Positions 37,771-49,224 of a stretch of 64,000 bases of DNA are shown one piece after another. The stretch comes from Vibrio bivalvicida. Lineage in GTDB: Bacteria; Pseudomonadota; Gammaproteobacteria; Enterobacterales; Vibrionaceae. Below the pieces are notes generated by a model that saw nothing but the letters and a program-made list of their open reading frames with translations, was not told the DNA's origin and ran no database searches. The stretch is taken from assembly GCF_001399455.2 (NCBI RefSeq), contig NZ_LLEI02000021.1, positions 620,001 through 684,000 of the forward strand, given 5' to 3'. Both the position numbers and the translations under genes were made by a program. Positions within the stretch are counted from its first letter, which is position 1; the number at the start of each line of letters is the position of its first letter.

Positions 37771-40700
37771 AACGAGGTTTCCGTATTTTCGATAATCGAT
37801 TGTTCTATTAGATATACTCTTAGCCTTTCTGCCTCAGTCGTGCTTTCCTCAAGGCTCTCTGAGAGCGTTATCCAGTCTTTTTGCGGCGCTATGTTCTGAA
37901 TTCTTTCAAAGGTATCGGCCAGAGCTTGTGCCCCGGCTGAGCGCGCTGCTCCCTTGGCGGCATGGGCAATCTGCTGAAGGTTACGTTCGTTTCGTTCTGA
38001 TAGAGCATGTTTTGCTGAAGTCAGGTCTTCAGAAACAGACTCCCAATAACCCTCTAGAAGAGGGAACACGATTGACACATCCATTGTACCCAGTATTTCA
38101 TTAAGAGACTGCATACAAATTGGGGACTTCGCTTCTGTCATTCTTTTGGTGGCTTGATCGTTTTGCTGTAACGTAGGGGACGATAGGGTTAACCACTTGG
38201 AGATGGATGAATTGAGTTTTTTTAGTTCAACGGGTTTGGTTAAATAGTCATCCATTCCACATGTCATGCATTGCTCTGAGGCTTCTTTCATTGCGTTGGC
38301 AGTAATGGCAATGATGGGGGTATGTCCCAAGCTCTTGTCCTCACGCTCGATTTGTCGTATTTGTTTGGTCAGCTCGTAGCCATCCATCACTGGCATATGG
38401 CAATCAGTTAAGATCAGATTGAAGTTTCCGGTTGACCATATTCGAAGCGCCTCTTGGCCTTGGGAAGCGAGTTCACATTGATACCCTAGATGTTTTAGTT
38501 GGCGCTTTAGGACATCCCTGTTGGTAGGCTGATCATCGACGACGAGTATCAGCTCACCATGTTCTTTTTCGGGAGTAAGCTCACCCCTCATACTATCAAT
38601 ATGGCTGACATCTGGGCTGATAAAGCCTTTAACAACAGATATCGCAGTAGTCAGTTCACTTGGCTTAAATGGACTGCAGTTCATGACGTAGGTATTAGGA
38701 TTTAAGAACTTGGTTTTGGTGCCAGCATCTGAGGTGAAAAGAATTAACTTACTCTTATCGAGTTGTTCTTGCTCAAACTTGGAAAGTTTTTTATTCATGT
38801 AGCTTTGATAGATATCTGGCCCCAATATGACTACATCGATCTGAATTTCTGTTTTTTCAGCGTGATTGAGGACGGTGATTGCTCGCTGGATGGTTGGGAC
38901 AAAGTGTACTTTGCAGTCGTAGTTGGACAAATTGATATCGCAGAAGGTAATTACATCTTGCTCATTGGACACAAGAAGGACTCGTGTGCCATTGATGTAT
39001 TGAGGTAGCAAGTCAGTAGGAGGCGACTCCACTTCAATAAAAGGCAACTCTAAAGTGAATCGGCTACTGACTCCAAACTGACTTTCGACGTTGATGCTGC
39101 CACCCATCAGATCCAGTAAAGAATGGGTAATTGATAATCCAAGCCCTGTACCACCGTATAGCCGAGTAGTGCTGGTATCTGCTTGAGTAAAGGCGTTGAA
39201 CAGGTTTTTCAACTGCTCTTCTGTCATCCCGATCCCGTTGTCTTCAACCATTAAATCAATGCAAGGAGCGATGCCATTAGAGCCTAATGAAGCGGATACC
39301 CAGACCTTACCCTTAACTTCGCTTGTACTGTCGGTAAACTTAACTGCGTTACCGAGTAAATTGAGCACAATCTGACTAATGCGAACACTATCACTCATGA
39401 TCACCTTAGGTAGGTTAGGATCATAGGTAAGGTACATTTCTATACCTTTGTTACTTGCTTGGAGGTGTAAGACGTCCATAGAGCGCTCAAGCAGGTTTTG
39501 CAATTCAACAGGTGTGCTCTCAAGTGACATTTGCCCAGCTTCGATTTTAGAGAAATCAAGAATATCATTGATAATATGTAACAGTGTAAGTGCAGAGTCC
39601 TTGATAGTGGAAACCATAGAACTTTGTTCTGAATCAAGCTCACTTTCGCTAAGTAAACTGAGCATGCCTACGACGCCATTCATGGGCGTTCGGATCTCGT
39701 GGCTCATATTTGCTAAGAACATAGACTTTGCTTCGTTGGCCGCTTGGGCTATTTCACTTTCTTGTTGAAGAGAAGCCTGCGCTTTCTTTTCTTTGGTGAT
39801 ATCTATATTGACCCCGCCCATTCCAATTGGGAGAGTGCCGTTTTCTGAGAAAACTACGTCTGCCGCGGCTTTGACCCAGCGCACGTCCCCATTGGGAAGC
39901 AATATTCTGAATTCTGAGATAAACTGGCTTAAATTTTCTCTCGCAGACAAAAGGGCTTGTTCTGCGAAATCGACATCTTCTGGGTGTACTCTTTCCTGCC
40001 ACATTGCATAATTGTTGTCGCAGGTTTTAGAGTCAACGCCGTAGATGTCGTACATGCGTTCATCCCATGTAACTTCATTGCTCTCAAAATCCCAGTTCCA
40101 GATTCCAATTCCCCCTGCCTGTGTTGCAAGGTTGAGATTTCTCAACACACTTTCTAATTCACTTTCGCTTTTTTTAAGTTCAAGTTTTACGTCAAATTCA
40201 GAACTTCGGTCATGAATCGTTATAAGTATATATTTACAGTTTTTAACCGAGATATATCGAGCTGAAACGGACAGCGAGAGAATCTCAGTATCACGATGTA
40301 TATAGAAAAGCTGATTGAGTGAAACTTCTTGATACATAGGAACATGGTTGAGCTGCTCATGGATTTGGCTTGGTTTTATGTCACCCAGTAAAGAGTTGAT
40401 ATCTAGGCCGATCAGATCCGAACGCTGGTGACAGAAAAGAGATAGTGCGGAGTCATTTGCATCAAGAATTTGATTATTTTCATTGAGCAAAAGCATTGCG
40501 TCGACGGCCTGTTCAAAGATCACACCTATTTGTAGTTCATGCTCGCTAATACGCTTTTTTTGATCGGCGACTAATTCTTTGAGTTGTCGGTTGCTGTTTC
40601 GTAGCGCCGCTTTCGTTTTTTGAATCTCAGAGATATCGGTATTGGTTATGACTAAGTAGTTGAGAGAGCCATCATCTCGATACATAGGCTGGATATCAAC

Positions 40701-41027
40701 TTTGAGCCATGTAGTCGAGTTTCGTGACCGAGTAACAAAGTCTGAGCATATGCCCTTGTCAGCCTCAGTACATAATTTGTCGAGGTCGGCAGAAGAAAGA
40801 AGTGGTGAGTAAAATTGAGTTAGGTTTTGTCCGACAATAGTAGAACATTTACATCCAAATAATCTGCCAAAAGCTGGATTAGCATAGAAGATGGAGTGCG
40901 AACCTTGTACGCCATCACAGATAAGGATTCCTTCAGGTAGGACGTCTAAGACACTTTTTTTAATTTCATCGGCAGGAGGGCCGAGCCTATCTTTTTTAAC
41001 AAGGATAGTGGAAAAAGGATTTTTCAT
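37767..41027 (-). CDS. Hybrid sensor histidine kinase with PAS domains, receiver and Hpt
   Basis: This 1086-residue soluble kinase lacks clear membrane segments. Three PAS-type domains occupy about residues 25-420 (the third has a [11 protein letters not shown] motif and a PAC tail). The HisKA domain follows with HEIRTPMNG and phospho-acceptor His443, then an ATPase domain ([25 protein letters not shown]). A degenerate receiver comes next, with VVILGPD where an acceptor Asp should be, then a normal receiver with Asp875 in [11 protein letters not shown], and finally an Hpt domain with His1022 in [11 protein letters not shown]. The order supports a four-step phosphorelay to the adjacent response regulator. 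The signal is not identifiable. Confidence 0.92.
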   Translation of the reverse strand: MKNPFSTILVKKDRLGPPADEIKKSVLDVLPEGILICDGVQGSHSIFYANPAFGRLFGCKCSTIVGQNLTQFYSPLLSSADLDKLCTEADKGICSDFVTRSRNSTTWLKVDIQPMYRDDGSLNYLVITNTDISEIQKTKAALRNSNRQLKELVADQKKRISEHELQIGVIFEQAVDAMLLLNENNQILDANDSALSLFCHQRSDLIGLDINSLLGDIKPSQIHEQLNHVPMYQEVSLNQLFYIHRDTEILSLSVSARYISVKNCKYILITIHDRSSEFDVKLELKKSESELESVLRNLNLATQAGGIGIWNWDFESNEVTWDERMYDIYGVDSKTCDNNYAMWQERVHPEDVDFAEQALLSARENLSQFISEFRILLPNGDVRWVKAAADVVFSENGTLPIGMGGVNIDITKEKKAQASLQQESEIAQAANEAKSMFLANMSHEIRTPMNGVVGMLSLLSESELDSEQSSMVSTIKDSALTLLHIINDILDFSKIEAGQMSLESTPVELQNLLERSMDVLHLQASNKGIEMYLTYDPNLPKVIMSDSVRISQIVLNLLGNAVKFTDSTSEVKGKVWVSASLGSNGIAPCIDLMVEDNGIGMTEEQLKNLFNAFTQADTSTTRLYGGTGLGLSITHSLLDLMGGSINVESQFGVSSRFTLELPFIEVESPPTDLLPQYINGTRVLLVSNEQDVITFCDINLSNYDCKVHFVPTIQRAITVLNHAEKTEIQIDVVILGPDIYQSYMNKKLSKFEQEQLDKSKLILFTSDAGTKTKFLNPNTYVMNCSPFKPSELTTAISVVKGFISPDVSHIDSMRGELTPEKEHGELILVVDDQPTNRDVLKRQLKHLGYQCELASQGQEALRIWSTGNFNLILTDCHMPVMDGYELTKQIRQIEREDKSLGHTPIIAITANAMKEASEQCMTCGMDDYLTKPVELKKLNSSISKWLTLSSPTLQQNDQATKRMTEAKSPICMQSLNEILGTMDVSIVFPLLEGYWESVSEDLTSAKHALSERNERNLQQIAHAAKGAARSAGAQALADTFERIQNIAPQKDWITLSESLEESTTEAERLRVYLIEQSIIENTETSL

Positions 41028-41573
41028 GGTGCCAACCTTGGTTGTTATCTTTTTCAGTCCATGAACTCATATCTCTTTATGTGTTCTATTTCATAATATA
41101 GTTGGCGATAATCACTTGAGCAAACGGAAATAACTCATTGTGTTTTCTGTCATTGTAGTATTCGAACACGCATAAAAAGAAAGGAAGCTTAATTATCAAA
41201 CCTCATAGAACATAACTTTGAATATAAAATATTAGTGTGCGAATTATTCGTGGATAGGCGTTGTTTGTTGGCAAGGTGGTAAGTTAAATATTTGTTTGGC
41301 GAGCTTTGTTGGTTTGTTGCGTCGTTACTTGCTTGTAATGAGTTTGCTCCATGAAATTATGTGGTTTTCACCTCTATTTTAAGCGTTTTGTAATGTCTAT
41401 GTTTCATTGTGACGGTAGGGGCGAGTTTGGTTGATTGTTTCGAGTTCATAGTAATTTGACGCGATATTTTCTGCTGTTCTGTCAATGTTTACGAAAAATC
41501 ATTTGAGTACAAAGTAAAAATGAGGCATTTTATATTTAATTGATCGTTCAATTAAAAATGAAGGGAGCAACAG
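41028..41573. other. Divergent control region of the sensor kinase and bet operon
   Basis: These 546 bases between oppositely transcribed genes hold no gene. The right end contains the BetI-type operator (41535-41556) and the betI ribosome binding site. The remaining AT-rich sequence presumably carries bet promoters for osmotic control, but no box stands out by eye. Confidence 0.55.
41535..41556. promoter_or_regulatory. BetI-type operator
   Basis: TTTAATTGA (41535-41543) and TCAATTAAA (41548-41556) form a perfect 9-bp inverted repeat around TCGT, 17 bases before the betI start. BetI repressors in enterobacteria and vibrios bind ATTGA-N-TCAAT palindromes, which fits autoregulation relieved by choline. 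Confidence 0.7.
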
Positions 41574-42170
41574 ATGCCAAAGGTTGGTATGCCTGATATA
41601 CGCAAGCCTCAGCTTGTACAAGCGACTATGGCCGTGATTGATCGAGTGGGTTTGCAATCAGCGAGCATTTCGTTGATCAGCAAAGAAGCTGGAGTCTCAT
41701 CAGGAATCATTAACCATTACTTTGGCGGTAAACATGGGTTACTCGAAGAAACCATGCGCGAAATATTGCGTCAACTTTCTTCTACCGTGACTGAGAGACT
41801 GAGTAAGCTACCACAAGGTGCTCATCAGCAACGGATTAACGCTATCATTGATGGAAACTTTGTCGGCTATCAAGCAGAAAACAAGGTAGCAAAAACTTGG
41901 CTAGCCTTCTGGTCCTACTCGGTTCATGACCCAGCGTTGAAACGCTTGCAAAGGGTTAACGAAAAACGATTACTGTCACATCTAAGAATCGAATTGAAAG
42001 CACTATTTAATCAGGATCAAGCAGAGATCATTGCTCACGGTATCGCTGCGCTTATTGATGGTATCTGGTTACGTGGGACGCTCAACCCACAAGGTATTGA
42101 TGCAGAAAAAGCAAGATTGATCATCAATGATTACCTAGATAAACAGCTCACTTTCTATTCTCATAAATAA
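41574..42170 (+). CDS. betI: Choline-responsive transcriptional repressor BetI
   Basis: This 198-residue TetR-family regulator has an N-terminal helix-turn-helix (residues 10-55, including [23 protein letters not shown]). The body has the BetI-type [27 protein letters not shown] and [17 protein letters not shown] segments. It represses its own operon in the absence of choline. It is the first gene of betIBA plus the choline transporter genes, with only 21 bases to betB, and a palindromic operator precedes it. Confidence 0.95.
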   Translation: MPKVGMPDIRKPQLVQATMAVIDRVGLQSASISLISKEAGVSSGIINHYFGGKHGLLEETMREILRQLSSTVTERLSKLPQGAHQQRINAIIDGNFVGYQAENKVAKTWLAFWSYSVHDPALKRLQRVNEKRLLSHLRIELKALFNQDQAEIIAHGIAALIDGIWLRGTLNPQGIDAEKARLIINDYLDKQLTFYSHK

Positions 42171-42191
42171 TCACAAAAGTCAGATCTTTAC

Positions 42192-43652
42192 ATGGAAATG
42201 AAATCACTATTTATAGATGGCAAAACTTGCCAAGCAACCTCTAATGAAACTTTTACGACCTTTAATCCAGCCAATGGAGAGCCGTTAGCTGAAATTCGAC
42301 AAGCAAGTGAACATGACCTTGCCCTAGCGATTGAAGCTGCCAAACGTGGTTTTAAAGTTTGGTCAGCGATGTCGCCAATAGAGCGTAGCCGCATAATGTT
42401 AAAGGCAGTAGCAATTTTACGTGAACGTAATGATGAGCTAGCTGCGTTAGAAGTTGCAGATACAGGTAAACCACTGCAAGAAGCTATCGCTGTTGACATT
42501 GAAACAGGCGCAGACGTTATTGAGTACTTCGCTGGCTTAGCTCCTACGATGCAGGGTGAACAACAACCGCTAAGTGAAACACAGTTCTTTTACACGCGCC
42601 GTGAACCGCTTGGGATCTGTGCAGGTATTGGTGCATGGAATTACCCAATTCAAATTGCAATGTGGAAGTCAGCTCCAGCGCTTGCTGCGGGCAATGTCAT
42701 GATTTTTAAACCTTCTGAAGAGACACCTCTATCGGTACTTAAACTTGCTGAAATCTTTACTGAAGCAGGTTTGCCTAGTGGGGTATTTAACGTTGTGCAA
42801 GGCGACCATCGTGTCGGGCAAATGCTGACCGCTCACCCTGATATTGCCAAGGTGTCATTCACCGGTGAATCAGGGACAGGCAAATTGGTCATGGCTGATA
42901 GTGCCAAGACATTAAAACAGGTAACGATGGAGCTGGGCGGAAAATCTCCGATGCTCGTATTCGATGACGCCAAGCTTGATGATGCGGTATCTGCAGCCAT
43001 GGTGGCGAACTTCTATACCCAAGGTGAAGTTTGCACACATGGTACTCGAGTCTTTGTCCATGAATCCCTGCATGATGAATTTGTCGCACAGCTCAAAGCG
43101 CGCACTGAAAAGCTTATCGTCGGTAACCCAATGGATATGGAGACTCAGATTGGCGCGCTAATTTCACGTGAGCATCTGAACAAAGTTCTAAGCGCCATCG
43201 AAAGTGCCAAGGCGAGTGATGCCACGCTGCTTACTGGTGGCTATCAAATCAAAGATAACGGATTGGACAAAGGAAACTTTGTGGCTCCAACGGTGTTTAT
43301 TGATTGTGATGACGATATGGCGCACGTTCAGGGAGAGATATTTGGCCCCGTCATGTCCGTTCTTAAATTTAGCGATGAGTCTGAAGTGATCCAGCGTGCA
43401 AACAATACCGATTATGGCCTAGCAGCAGGCGTATTTACGCAAAATATCTCTCGCGCGCATCGAGTGATTCATCAACTTCAAGCTGGAATTTGCTGGGTAA
43501 ACACTTGGGGGGACTCACCTGCGGAAATGCCAGTAGGCGGATATAAACATTCTGGTATTGGGCGCGAAAATGGCCCGGAGACGCTGCGCCATTACACGCA
43601 GACGAAAAGTGTCTTGATTGAGTTAGGCGGCTACGAAAGCCCTTACGAGTAA
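42192..43652 (+). CDS. betB: Betaine aldehyde dehydrogenase
   Basis: This 486-residue NAD(P)-dependent aldehyde dehydrogenase converts betaine aldehyde to the osmoprotectant glycine betaine, the second step of the pathway. Typical motifs are [22 protein letters not shown], the cofactor [17 protein letters not shown] with the general-base Glu, and [11 protein letters not shown] with the catalytic Cys. It has the usual length of the family. It lies between betI and betA in the expected order. Confidence 0.95.
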   Translation: MEMKSLFIDGKTCQATSNETFTTFNPANGEPLAEIRQASEHDLALAIEAAKRGFKVWSAMSPIERSRIMLKAVAILRERNDELAALEVADTGKPLQEAIAVDIETGADVIEYFAGLAPTMQGEQQPLSETQFFYTRREPLGICAGIGAWNYPIQIAMWKSAPALAAGNVMIFKPSEETPLSVLKLAEIFTEAGLPSGVFNVVQGDHRVGQMLTAHPDIAKVSFTGESGTGKLVMADSAKTLKQVTMELGGKSPMLVFDDAKLDDAVSAAMVANFYTQGEVCTHGTRVFVHESLHDEFVAQLKARTEKLIVGNPMDMETQIGALISREHLNKVLSAIESAKASDATLLTGGYQIKDNGLDKGNFVAPTVFIDCDDDMAHVQGEIFGPVMSVLKFSDESEVIQRANNTDYGLAAGVFTQNISRAHRVIHQLQAGICWVNTWGDSPAEMPVGGYKHSGIGRENGPETLRHYTQTKSVLIELGGYESPYE

Positions 43653-43676
43653 CTTGTAAGAATACGGAGATTCACA

Positions 43677-45386
43677 ATGAAACAAGACTACGACTATATC
43701 ATCGTAGGAGCTGGCTCTGCAGGTTGTGTATTGGCTGACAGACTTAGTGAGAGCGGAGAACATCAGGTTTTACTGCTCGAAGCCGGTGGAACAGACAAGA
43801 GTATTTTTATTCAGATGCCGACCGCTTTGTCTTACCCGATGAACACCGAAAAGTATGCATGGCAGTTCGAGACTCAGCAGGAATCAGGTCTAGATGGCCG
43901 TCAGCTACACTGCCCACGGGGCAAAGTGCTCGGGGGTAGCTCGTCTATTAATGGTATGGTTTATGTTCGTGGCCATGCTTGTGATTTTGATGAATGGGAG
44001 CAACACGGCGCCGCTGGTTGGAATTACCAGTCGTGTCTACCTTACTTCAAGCGCGCGGAGTCTTGGAGTGGCGGTGGCGATGATTATCGTGGTGCTGAAG
44101 GTCCATTGGGCACGTGTGCTGGTAACGATATGCAGCTCAATCCTTTGTATCAAGCTTTTATTGATGCAGGTAAAGAGGCAGGTTATCCAGAAACCCCCGA
44201 CTATAACGGTTATCAGCAAGAGGGTTTCGGCTCAATGCATATGACTGTTGACAAAGGGGTACGTGCATCTACTTCTAACGCCTACTTAAGGCGCGCGTTA
44301 AAGCGCTCTAACCTTACATTAGTCAAAGGTGTAGTCGCTCGGAAAATTCTCTTAGAAAATGGCAAAGCGGTCGGGGTTGAGTTTGAAAAGTCGGGCTCGG
44401 TTAGACAAATTGTTGCGCAAAAAGAAATTATCTCTAGTGCGGGCTCAATTGGCTCTCCGCAACTTCTGCAACTGTCGGGCATCGGGCCAAAGTCGGTACT
44501 GGAGCAAGCGGGTGTTGCATTAGAGCTTGAATTACCCGGAGTAGGGCAGAATCTTCAAGACCATTTAGAAGTCTATTTTCAATACCATTGCAATCAACCA
44601 ATTACGCTTAACAGCAAGCTTGGCTTAGTCAGTAAAGCCAAAATTGGCACAGAGTGGATTCTGACTCGCAAAGGACTTGGTGCGACGAATCATTTTGAAT
44701 CTTGTGCATTTATTCGCTCTCGCAGCGGACTTAAGTGGCCAAATATTCAGTACCACTTTTTACCTGCTGCGATGCGATACGATGGCCAAGTCGCGTTTGA
44801 TGGGCATGGGTTTCAAGTTCATGTTGGACCAAACAAGCCAGAAAGTCGCGGCTCAGTTGAAATTACGTCAGCGAATCCAAGTGCGAAACCAAAGATTGAG
44901 TTTAATTACATTGCGACCGAGCAAGATCGTCAGGATTGGCGCGACTGTATTCGCTTGACTAGAGAAATCCTTCAACAGCCAGCGATGGATGCTTACCGAG
45001 GTGATGAAATACAACCGGGGTTCAGTGTTACGACAGATGAAGCGATTGATGATTGGGTAAAGCAAAATGTCGAAAGTGCTTACCACCCTTCATGCAGTTG
45101 CAAAATAGGTTCAGATAGTGATCCGCTAGCGGTACTAGATCAAGAGTGTCGCGTTCGAGGTATTGAAAGATTACGAGTCGTGGATTCATCAGTATTCCCG
45201 ACTATTCCAAATGGGAACTTAAATGCGCCAACCATCATGGTTGCCGAGCGAGCTGCCGACATGATTTTAGGCAAACCGTTGCTTAAAGCGTGTGACCTAC
45301 CTGTTTGGTTAGCTCCTGATTGGGAACAGCAGCAAAGAATTAATAAACCTAAAAGAGCGGTGGAATCTGCTCAACAAAGTCAGTAA
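43677..45386 (+). CDS. betA: Choline dehydrogenase
   Basis: This 569-residue GMC-family flavoprotein oxidises choline to betaine aldehyde and can carry out the next step too. The N-terminal FAD site is [19 protein letters not shown], the GMC signatures are [18 protein letters not shown] and [17 protein letters not shown], and the C-terminal active-site region includes [10 protein letters not shown] (usually CxMG) and [19 protein letters not shown]. It is membrane-associated in known bacteria. It has a good GGAG ribosome binding site and precedes the transporter genes. Confidence 0.95.
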   Translation: MKQDYDYIIVGAGSAGCVLADRLSESGEHQVLLLEAGGTDKSIFIQMPTALSYPMNTEKYAWQFETQQESGLDGRQLHCPRGKVLGGSSSINGMVYVRGHACDFDEWEQHGAAGWNYQSCLPYFKRAESWSGGGDDYRGAEGPLGTCAGNDMQLNPLYQAFIDAGKEAGYPETPDYNGYQQEGFGSMHMTVDKGVRASTSNAYLRRALKRSNLTLVKGVVARKILLENGKAVGVEFEKSGSVRQIVAQKEIISSAGSIGSPQLLQLSGIGPKSVLEQAGVALELELPGVGQNLQDHLEVYFQYHCNQPITLNSKLGLVSKAKIGTEWILTRKGLGATNHFESCAFIRSRSGLKWPNIQYHFLPAAMRYDGQVAFDGHGFQVHVGPNKPESRGSVEITSANPSAKPKIEFNYIATEQDRQDWRDCIRLTREILQQPAMDAYRGDEIQPGFSVTTDEAIDDWVKQNVESAYHPSCSCKIGSDSDPLAVLDQECRVRGIERLRVVDSSVFPTIPNGNLNAPTIMVAERAADMILGKPLLKACDLPVWLAPDWEQQQRINKPKRAVESAQQSQ

Positions 45387-45405
45387 TCATTACAAGGAAA
45401 ACATT

Positions 45406-46344
45406 ATGTCTATGATGACAAAAACACTAACTACTATAGTAATAAGCTCGTTTGCACTGAATGCTTATGCAAACCAATGTGAAACGGTGCGTTTTGCCGA
45501 TGTCGGTTGGACGGATATTACTGCAACCACAGCGGTAACTTCTGAGCTGTTAAAAGGAATGGGGTATAAAACTAAAACCGACTTACTGTCTGTCCCTGTT
45601 ACGTATTCTTCGATGGCAAACGGTGATATCGATATCTTCCTCGGCAACTGGATGCCAACTATGGAGGGAGATATCGCTAAATACCGTGAAGCAGGCAGCG
45701 TTGAAACCGTTCGCGCTAATTTAGAAGGAGCAAAGTACACATTAGCGGTGCCCAAATATGTGTATGAGGCAGGTGTGAAGAGCTTTGCTGACCTTGCTAA
45801 ACATGCAGATAAGTTTAAAGATAAAATCTATGGTATTGAGCCTGAAAACGATGGCAACAGGCTTATCCAATCGATGATCGATAGCGATGCCTTTGGCTTG
45901 AAAGATTTTAGCCTAGTTGAATCTAGTGAAGCTGGTATGGTTTCTCAAGTATCTCGCGCCGTACGCCGCAACCAATGGATTGTGTACTTAGGTTGGGCGC
46001 CACACCCAATGAACAGCAATGTTGAGATGACCTACCTTGATGGCGGTGACGAATTCTTTGGCCCTAATTATGGTGGCGCGAACGTCTATACCAACGTAAG
46101 AGCAAACTACTTGTCTGAATGTCAGAATGTGGGGCTAATGCTTAAAAATCTACAATTTAGCTTGGAGATGGAAAATGCGTTAATGGAAGCCATTCTTAAC
46201 CAGAATGTTAAGCCTTCCAAAGCCGCACAGCAATGGCTGAAACAAAACCCTCAACAAGTTGAAGCTTGGTTAGACGGCGTGAAAACGCTTAGTGGCGATG
46301 ATGCTGCAACAGCAGTTAACAGCTACATCAACTCAAACGCATAA
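45406..46344 (+). CDS. choX: Choline ABC transporter substrate-binding protein
   Basis: This 312-residue protein has a signal peptide ending LNAYANQC and belongs to the glycine betaine/choline binding family (OpuAC type). The start CETVRFADVGWTDI, the segment FLGNWMPTMEGDIAKY and the aromatic-box-like IVYLGWAPHPMN match the ChoX group specific for choline. In vibrios the same gene is often called proX. Located directly behind betA, it should supply choline from the medium for conversion to betaine. Confidence 0.88.
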   Translation: MSMMTKTLTTIVISSFALNAYANQCETVRFADVGWTDITATTAVTSELLKGMGYKTKTDLLSVPVTYSSMANGDIDIFLGNWMPTMEGDIAKYREAGSVETVRANLEGAKYTLAVPKYVYEAGVKSFADLAKHADKFKDKIYGIEPENDGNRLIQSMIDSDAFGLKDFSLVESSEAGMVSQVSRAVRRNQWIVYLGWAPHPMNSNVEMTYLDGGDEFFGPNYGGANVYTNVRANYLSECQNVGLMLKNLQFSLEMENALMEAILNQNVKPSKAAQQWLKQNPQQVEAWLDGVKTLSGDDAATAVNSYINSNA

Positions 46345-46349
46345 TAAAA

Positions 46350-46376
46350 CGGTGGGGTAGCCTCGCTACCTCACCG
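46350..46376 (+). other. Stable intercistronic hairpin in the transporter operon
   Basis: CGGTGGGGTAGC (46350-46361) pairs with GCTACCTCACCG (46365-46376) with a three-base loop, six bases after the binding-protein stop. No T-run follows. It fits an mRNA 3'-end stabiliser or partial terminator that raises the binding protein over the permease, a common arrangement in binding-protein operons. Confidence 0.7.
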
Positions 46377-46394
46377 ACAAATTAAGGTTCTATC

Positions 46395-47237
46395 GTGAAT
46401 TTTATTACAAACAACAAAATCCCAGTGGGTGAGTGGATGGAAACGGGCGTTGATTGGTTGACTCTCAATGCAGCGGGTTTTTTTGATGCCATCTCTATCT
46501 TTCTTGAAACCGTTATTCTTTTTGTTGTCGATATTTTTAAGTGGATGCCACCAGCGTTGCCGATAGTGTTGACAGCGGCTATTGCTTGGTATCTACACCG
46601 TAGCATTCCTTTGGTGATATTTGTCATCGGAGCTTTATTGACCATTTTAAATCTTGGCTATTGGCAAGAAATGCTGGAAACCTTTGTTCTTGTCTTTGCA
46701 GCGACAACGATTTCCGTATTAATTGGTGTTCCAATTGGTATCATGGCTGCGCATCGTCCGTGGTTGTATACGTTACTTCGGCCAGTTCTTGACTTAATGC
46801 AAACCGTACCCACATTTGTGTATCTGATTCCGACATTAGTGTTGTTCGGACTAGGAATTGTTCCTGGCCTAATTTCGACCATTATCTTCGCGATTGCAGC
46901 CCCAATCCGATTAACCTACCTTGGTATGACTAAAGTACCTGAAGAGCTAATTGAAGCGGGTAAGGCTTTTGGTGCCAGTCGGATGAAACTGTTGTTTAAA
47001 GTAGAGTTACCTGCCGCAATGCCGAGTATTATGGCGGGCGTTACTCAATGTATCATGTTGTCATTATCTATGGTGGTGATTGCGGCTCTAGTTGGTGCAG
47101 ATGGTCTGGGTAAACCAGTGGTTCGTGCGCTGAATACCGTCAACATCTCGCAAGGTTTTGAGGCCGGGTTAGCCATTGTATTGGTTGCGATTATTCTAGA
47201 CCGCTTATGCAAAACACCCAATCAAAAAGAGGCATAG
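46395..47237 (+). CDS. choW: Choline ABC transporter permease
   Basis: This 280-residue inner membrane protein starts with GTG and has about six membrane helices. The binding-protein-dependent transport signature is APIRLTYLGMTKVPEELIEAGKAFGAS, followed by PAAMPSIMAGVTQCIMLSLSM, as in ProW/OpuAB. The N-terminus includes the MNFITNNKIPVGEWMETGVDWL segment typical of the choline form. Its stop is two bases before the chosen start of the ATPase gene. Confidence 0.9.
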   Translation: MNFITNNKIPVGEWMETGVDWLTLNAAGFFDAISIFLETVILFVVDIFKWMPPALPIVLTAAIAWYLHRSIPLVIFVIGALLTILNLGYWQEMLETFVLVFAATTISVLIGVPIGIMAAHRPWLYTLLRPVLDLMQTVPTFVYLIPTLVLFGLGIVPGLISTIIFAIAAPIRLTYLGMTKVPEELIEAGKAFGASRMKLLFKVELPAAMPSIMAGVTQCIMLSLSMVVIAALVGADGLGKPVVRALNTVNISQGFEAGLAIVLVAIILDRLCKTPNQKEA

Positions 47238-47239
47238 TC

Positions 47240-48424
47240 ATGGATGCAATTACGATTACTAACTTAGATGTGGTGTTTGGTGATAAACAAGAACAAGCAT
47301 TGACACTCCTTGACCAAGGTAAGTCTCGTCAAGAAATTATTGACAAGACAGGGCAAGTTGTCGGGGTTGATAACGTTTCTCTCAGTATTAAAGAGGGTGA
47401 GATTTGTGTGTTAATGGGGCTATCGGGTTCCGGAAAGTCGAGCTTATTACGCGCGGTGAATGGCTTGAATGATATTAGCCGCGGAGCTTTAGAGATTAAG
47501 GATGGAGACCAGATTGTCGACGTCGCTGATTGTAGTGAAGAAACCTTGCGTCATCTGCGTACTCATCGTGTCTCTATGGTGTTTCAAAAGTTTGCATTAA
47601 TGCCGTGGCTAACTGTTTTGGACAATGTTGCATTTGGTCTGGAGATGCAAGGTATGGGCAAAGCAGAGCGCCGTAAAAAAGCACGTGAACAGTTAGAGAT
47701 GGTGGGTCTAGCAGAGTGGGAAAGTAAATACCCCCATGAACTGTCCGGAGGGATGCAGCAACGCGTCGGGTTAGCCAGAGCGTTTGCTATGGATACCGAT
47801 ATCTTGTTAATGGATGAACCATTTTCTGCTCTTGACCCACTTATTCGTGCTCAGTTGCAAGATGAACTTCTTCAACTACAGAGTCGGTTGAATAAGACGA
47901 TTCTGTTTGTTAGTCACGATTTAGACGAAGCGCTTAAGATTGGCAACAACATCGCGATTATGGAGTCAGGCAAGCTGATTCAGCATGGAAAACCTGAACA
48001 AATTGTCCTTGCACCAGAAACGGAGTATGTGAAAGATTTTGTTGCTCATACAAACCCACTAAATGTACTTAAAGGTCGCTCTCTAATGCAGTCTCGTGAA
48101 GAGCTAGCAAGACGCAATGATCAATGGGAGATTTGTTCGTCAGACGAGCTTTGGGTTGAACAACTGCCTCAAGGCTTGAGTTTGGTTGATTCGAATAAAA
48201 CGCTGGTTGACTGGAATGATGATTCTCTTGCGATAGATGACATTAACAGCTCTATGGTTGTTCAAGCCAGTCCTGAAATCGGGATGCGCGAAGCGATTGA
48301 GCTTAAACAACGTAGTAACCAACCTATATTACTTGTTGAAGAAGATGAACTTGTTGGTGTATTAAGTGACAACGAACTCTACGACGCACTGCTGGGTAAC
48401 TTTAAAACCAAGCAAGTTGCCTAA
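47240..48424 (+). CDS. choV: Choline ABC transporter ATPase
   Basis: The start at 47240 is chosen because GAGG lies eight bases upstream. An ATG at 47207 inside the permease gene is less likely. The product has 394 residues. Walker A is GLSGSGKSS, the signature is ELSGGMQQRVGLA, Walker B is ILLMDEPFSALDP, and the C-terminal extension contains a CBS-like regulatory portion (EEDELVGVLSDNELYDALLG). This is the ProV/ChoV pattern. The N-terminal stretch with ALTLLDQGKSRQEIIDKTG is characteristic of the choline type. Confidence 0.9.
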   Translation: MDAITITNLDVVFGDKQEQALTLLDQGKSRQEIIDKTGQVVGVDNVSLSIKEGEICVLMGLSGSGKSSLLRAVNGLNDISRGALEIKDGDQIVDVADCSEETLRHLRTHRVSMVFQKFALMPWLTVLDNVAFGLEMQGMGKAERRKKAREQLEMVGLAEWESKYPHELSGGMQQRVGLARAFAMDTDILLMDEPFSALDPLIRAQLQDELLQLQSRLNKTILFVSHDLDEALKIGNNIAIMESGKLIQHGKPEQIVLAPETEYVKDFVAHTNPLNVLKGRSLMQSREELARRNDQWEICSSDELWVEQLPQGLSLVDSNKTLVDWNDDSLAIDDINSSMVVQASPEIGMREAIELKQRSNQPILLVEEDELVGVLSDNELYDALLGNFKTKQVA

Positions 48425-48432
48425 CTACTTCC

Positions 48433-48449
48433 CCTAACGCTTCGTTAGG
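48433..48449 (+). terminator. Possible terminator of the bet/choline operon
   Basis: CCTAACG (48433-48439) and CGTTAGG (48443-48449) form a 7-bp stem with a CTT loop just after the ATPase stop. The T-run after it is poor, so this may be a weak terminator only. Confidence 0.4.
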
Positions 48450-48646
48450 TGTCGTTGATTAATAAATCTTAATCTATGCTCAAGGCTGGCTAAATCTGAC
48501 TTTTTGTATTCTTTGGATGTAACGATGAACTAACGGGGACAAAAAGTCGGTAAGGCGCTGATGGTGCCTATCGCACTTTTGCTATCGCTTGGGGTTATAA
48601 CGAATAAGGCTCGCGTGACTAATGCGAGCCATATCTAAACGTTTGA

Positions 48647-49075
48647 CTATCCGCGCATCATAGCGCAGGCATATGCGGTGGTGAATGCTTGCTCTTGGTA
48701 TTGCTTAAGGCCCGTATCTTTAAACTGGATTCCAAGTGGGTTTCTTTTCAAACTTTCCTTGATAGCTGTAGGGGCGACCACTTCAGCTTTCAAGTCTTCA
48801 ATGAGTTGGATCGCAGCTTCAAGCTTGAAGCCAACCGCTCCGCCTGCAAATTTACCTTTTGTTTGGCGTTGACGAATGACAACTTTTTCAATTTTGTAGT
48901 CCTCAATCAACTTGGCAAAAGAGAATTGGAATTTTCTTACCTCTTGTGTGTCGTTTGCATTGCCAATGCTTAGCTTTGCTACGCGGCAATCAGGCAAATG
49001 AACGACACCATTTTCATGAGAAAGAAGACAAATTACCGCATCGTTACCTTTTAGCTCTACACCACAAATTTTCAT
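48647..49075 (-). CDS. DUF3010 family protein
   Basis: This 142-residue protein begins MKICGVELKGNDAVICLL and contains KVVIRQRQTKGKFAGGAVGFK, a pattern recognised as the DUF3010 family, widespread in gamma-proteobacteria. The early G-x-x-x-K-G-x-D segment and later acidic residues recall an RNase H-like fold, but no activity is known. No signal peptide is present. It stands alone with an AGGTG ribosome binding site. Confidence 0.8.
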   Translation of the reverse strand: MKICGVELKGNDAVICLLSHENGVVHLPDCRVAKLSIGNANDTQEVRKFQFSFAKLIEDYKIEKVVIRQRQTKGKFAGGAVGFKLEAAIQLIEDLKAEVVAPTAIKESLKRNPLGIQFKDTGLKQYQEQAFTTAYACAMMRG

Positions 49076-49224
49076 GTTTTCACCTAGTTGTTTGTTAGCG
49101 ACGCCATTATATCGACCATTTGTGACTTATCGAGCTTTTTATGCATGGATAATAAGGATAATAGAGAGGGGAAGAAGCCCAGAAAGAGTTGAGCTTCAGA
49201 AAGCATAGGTTCGAAACAACAACT

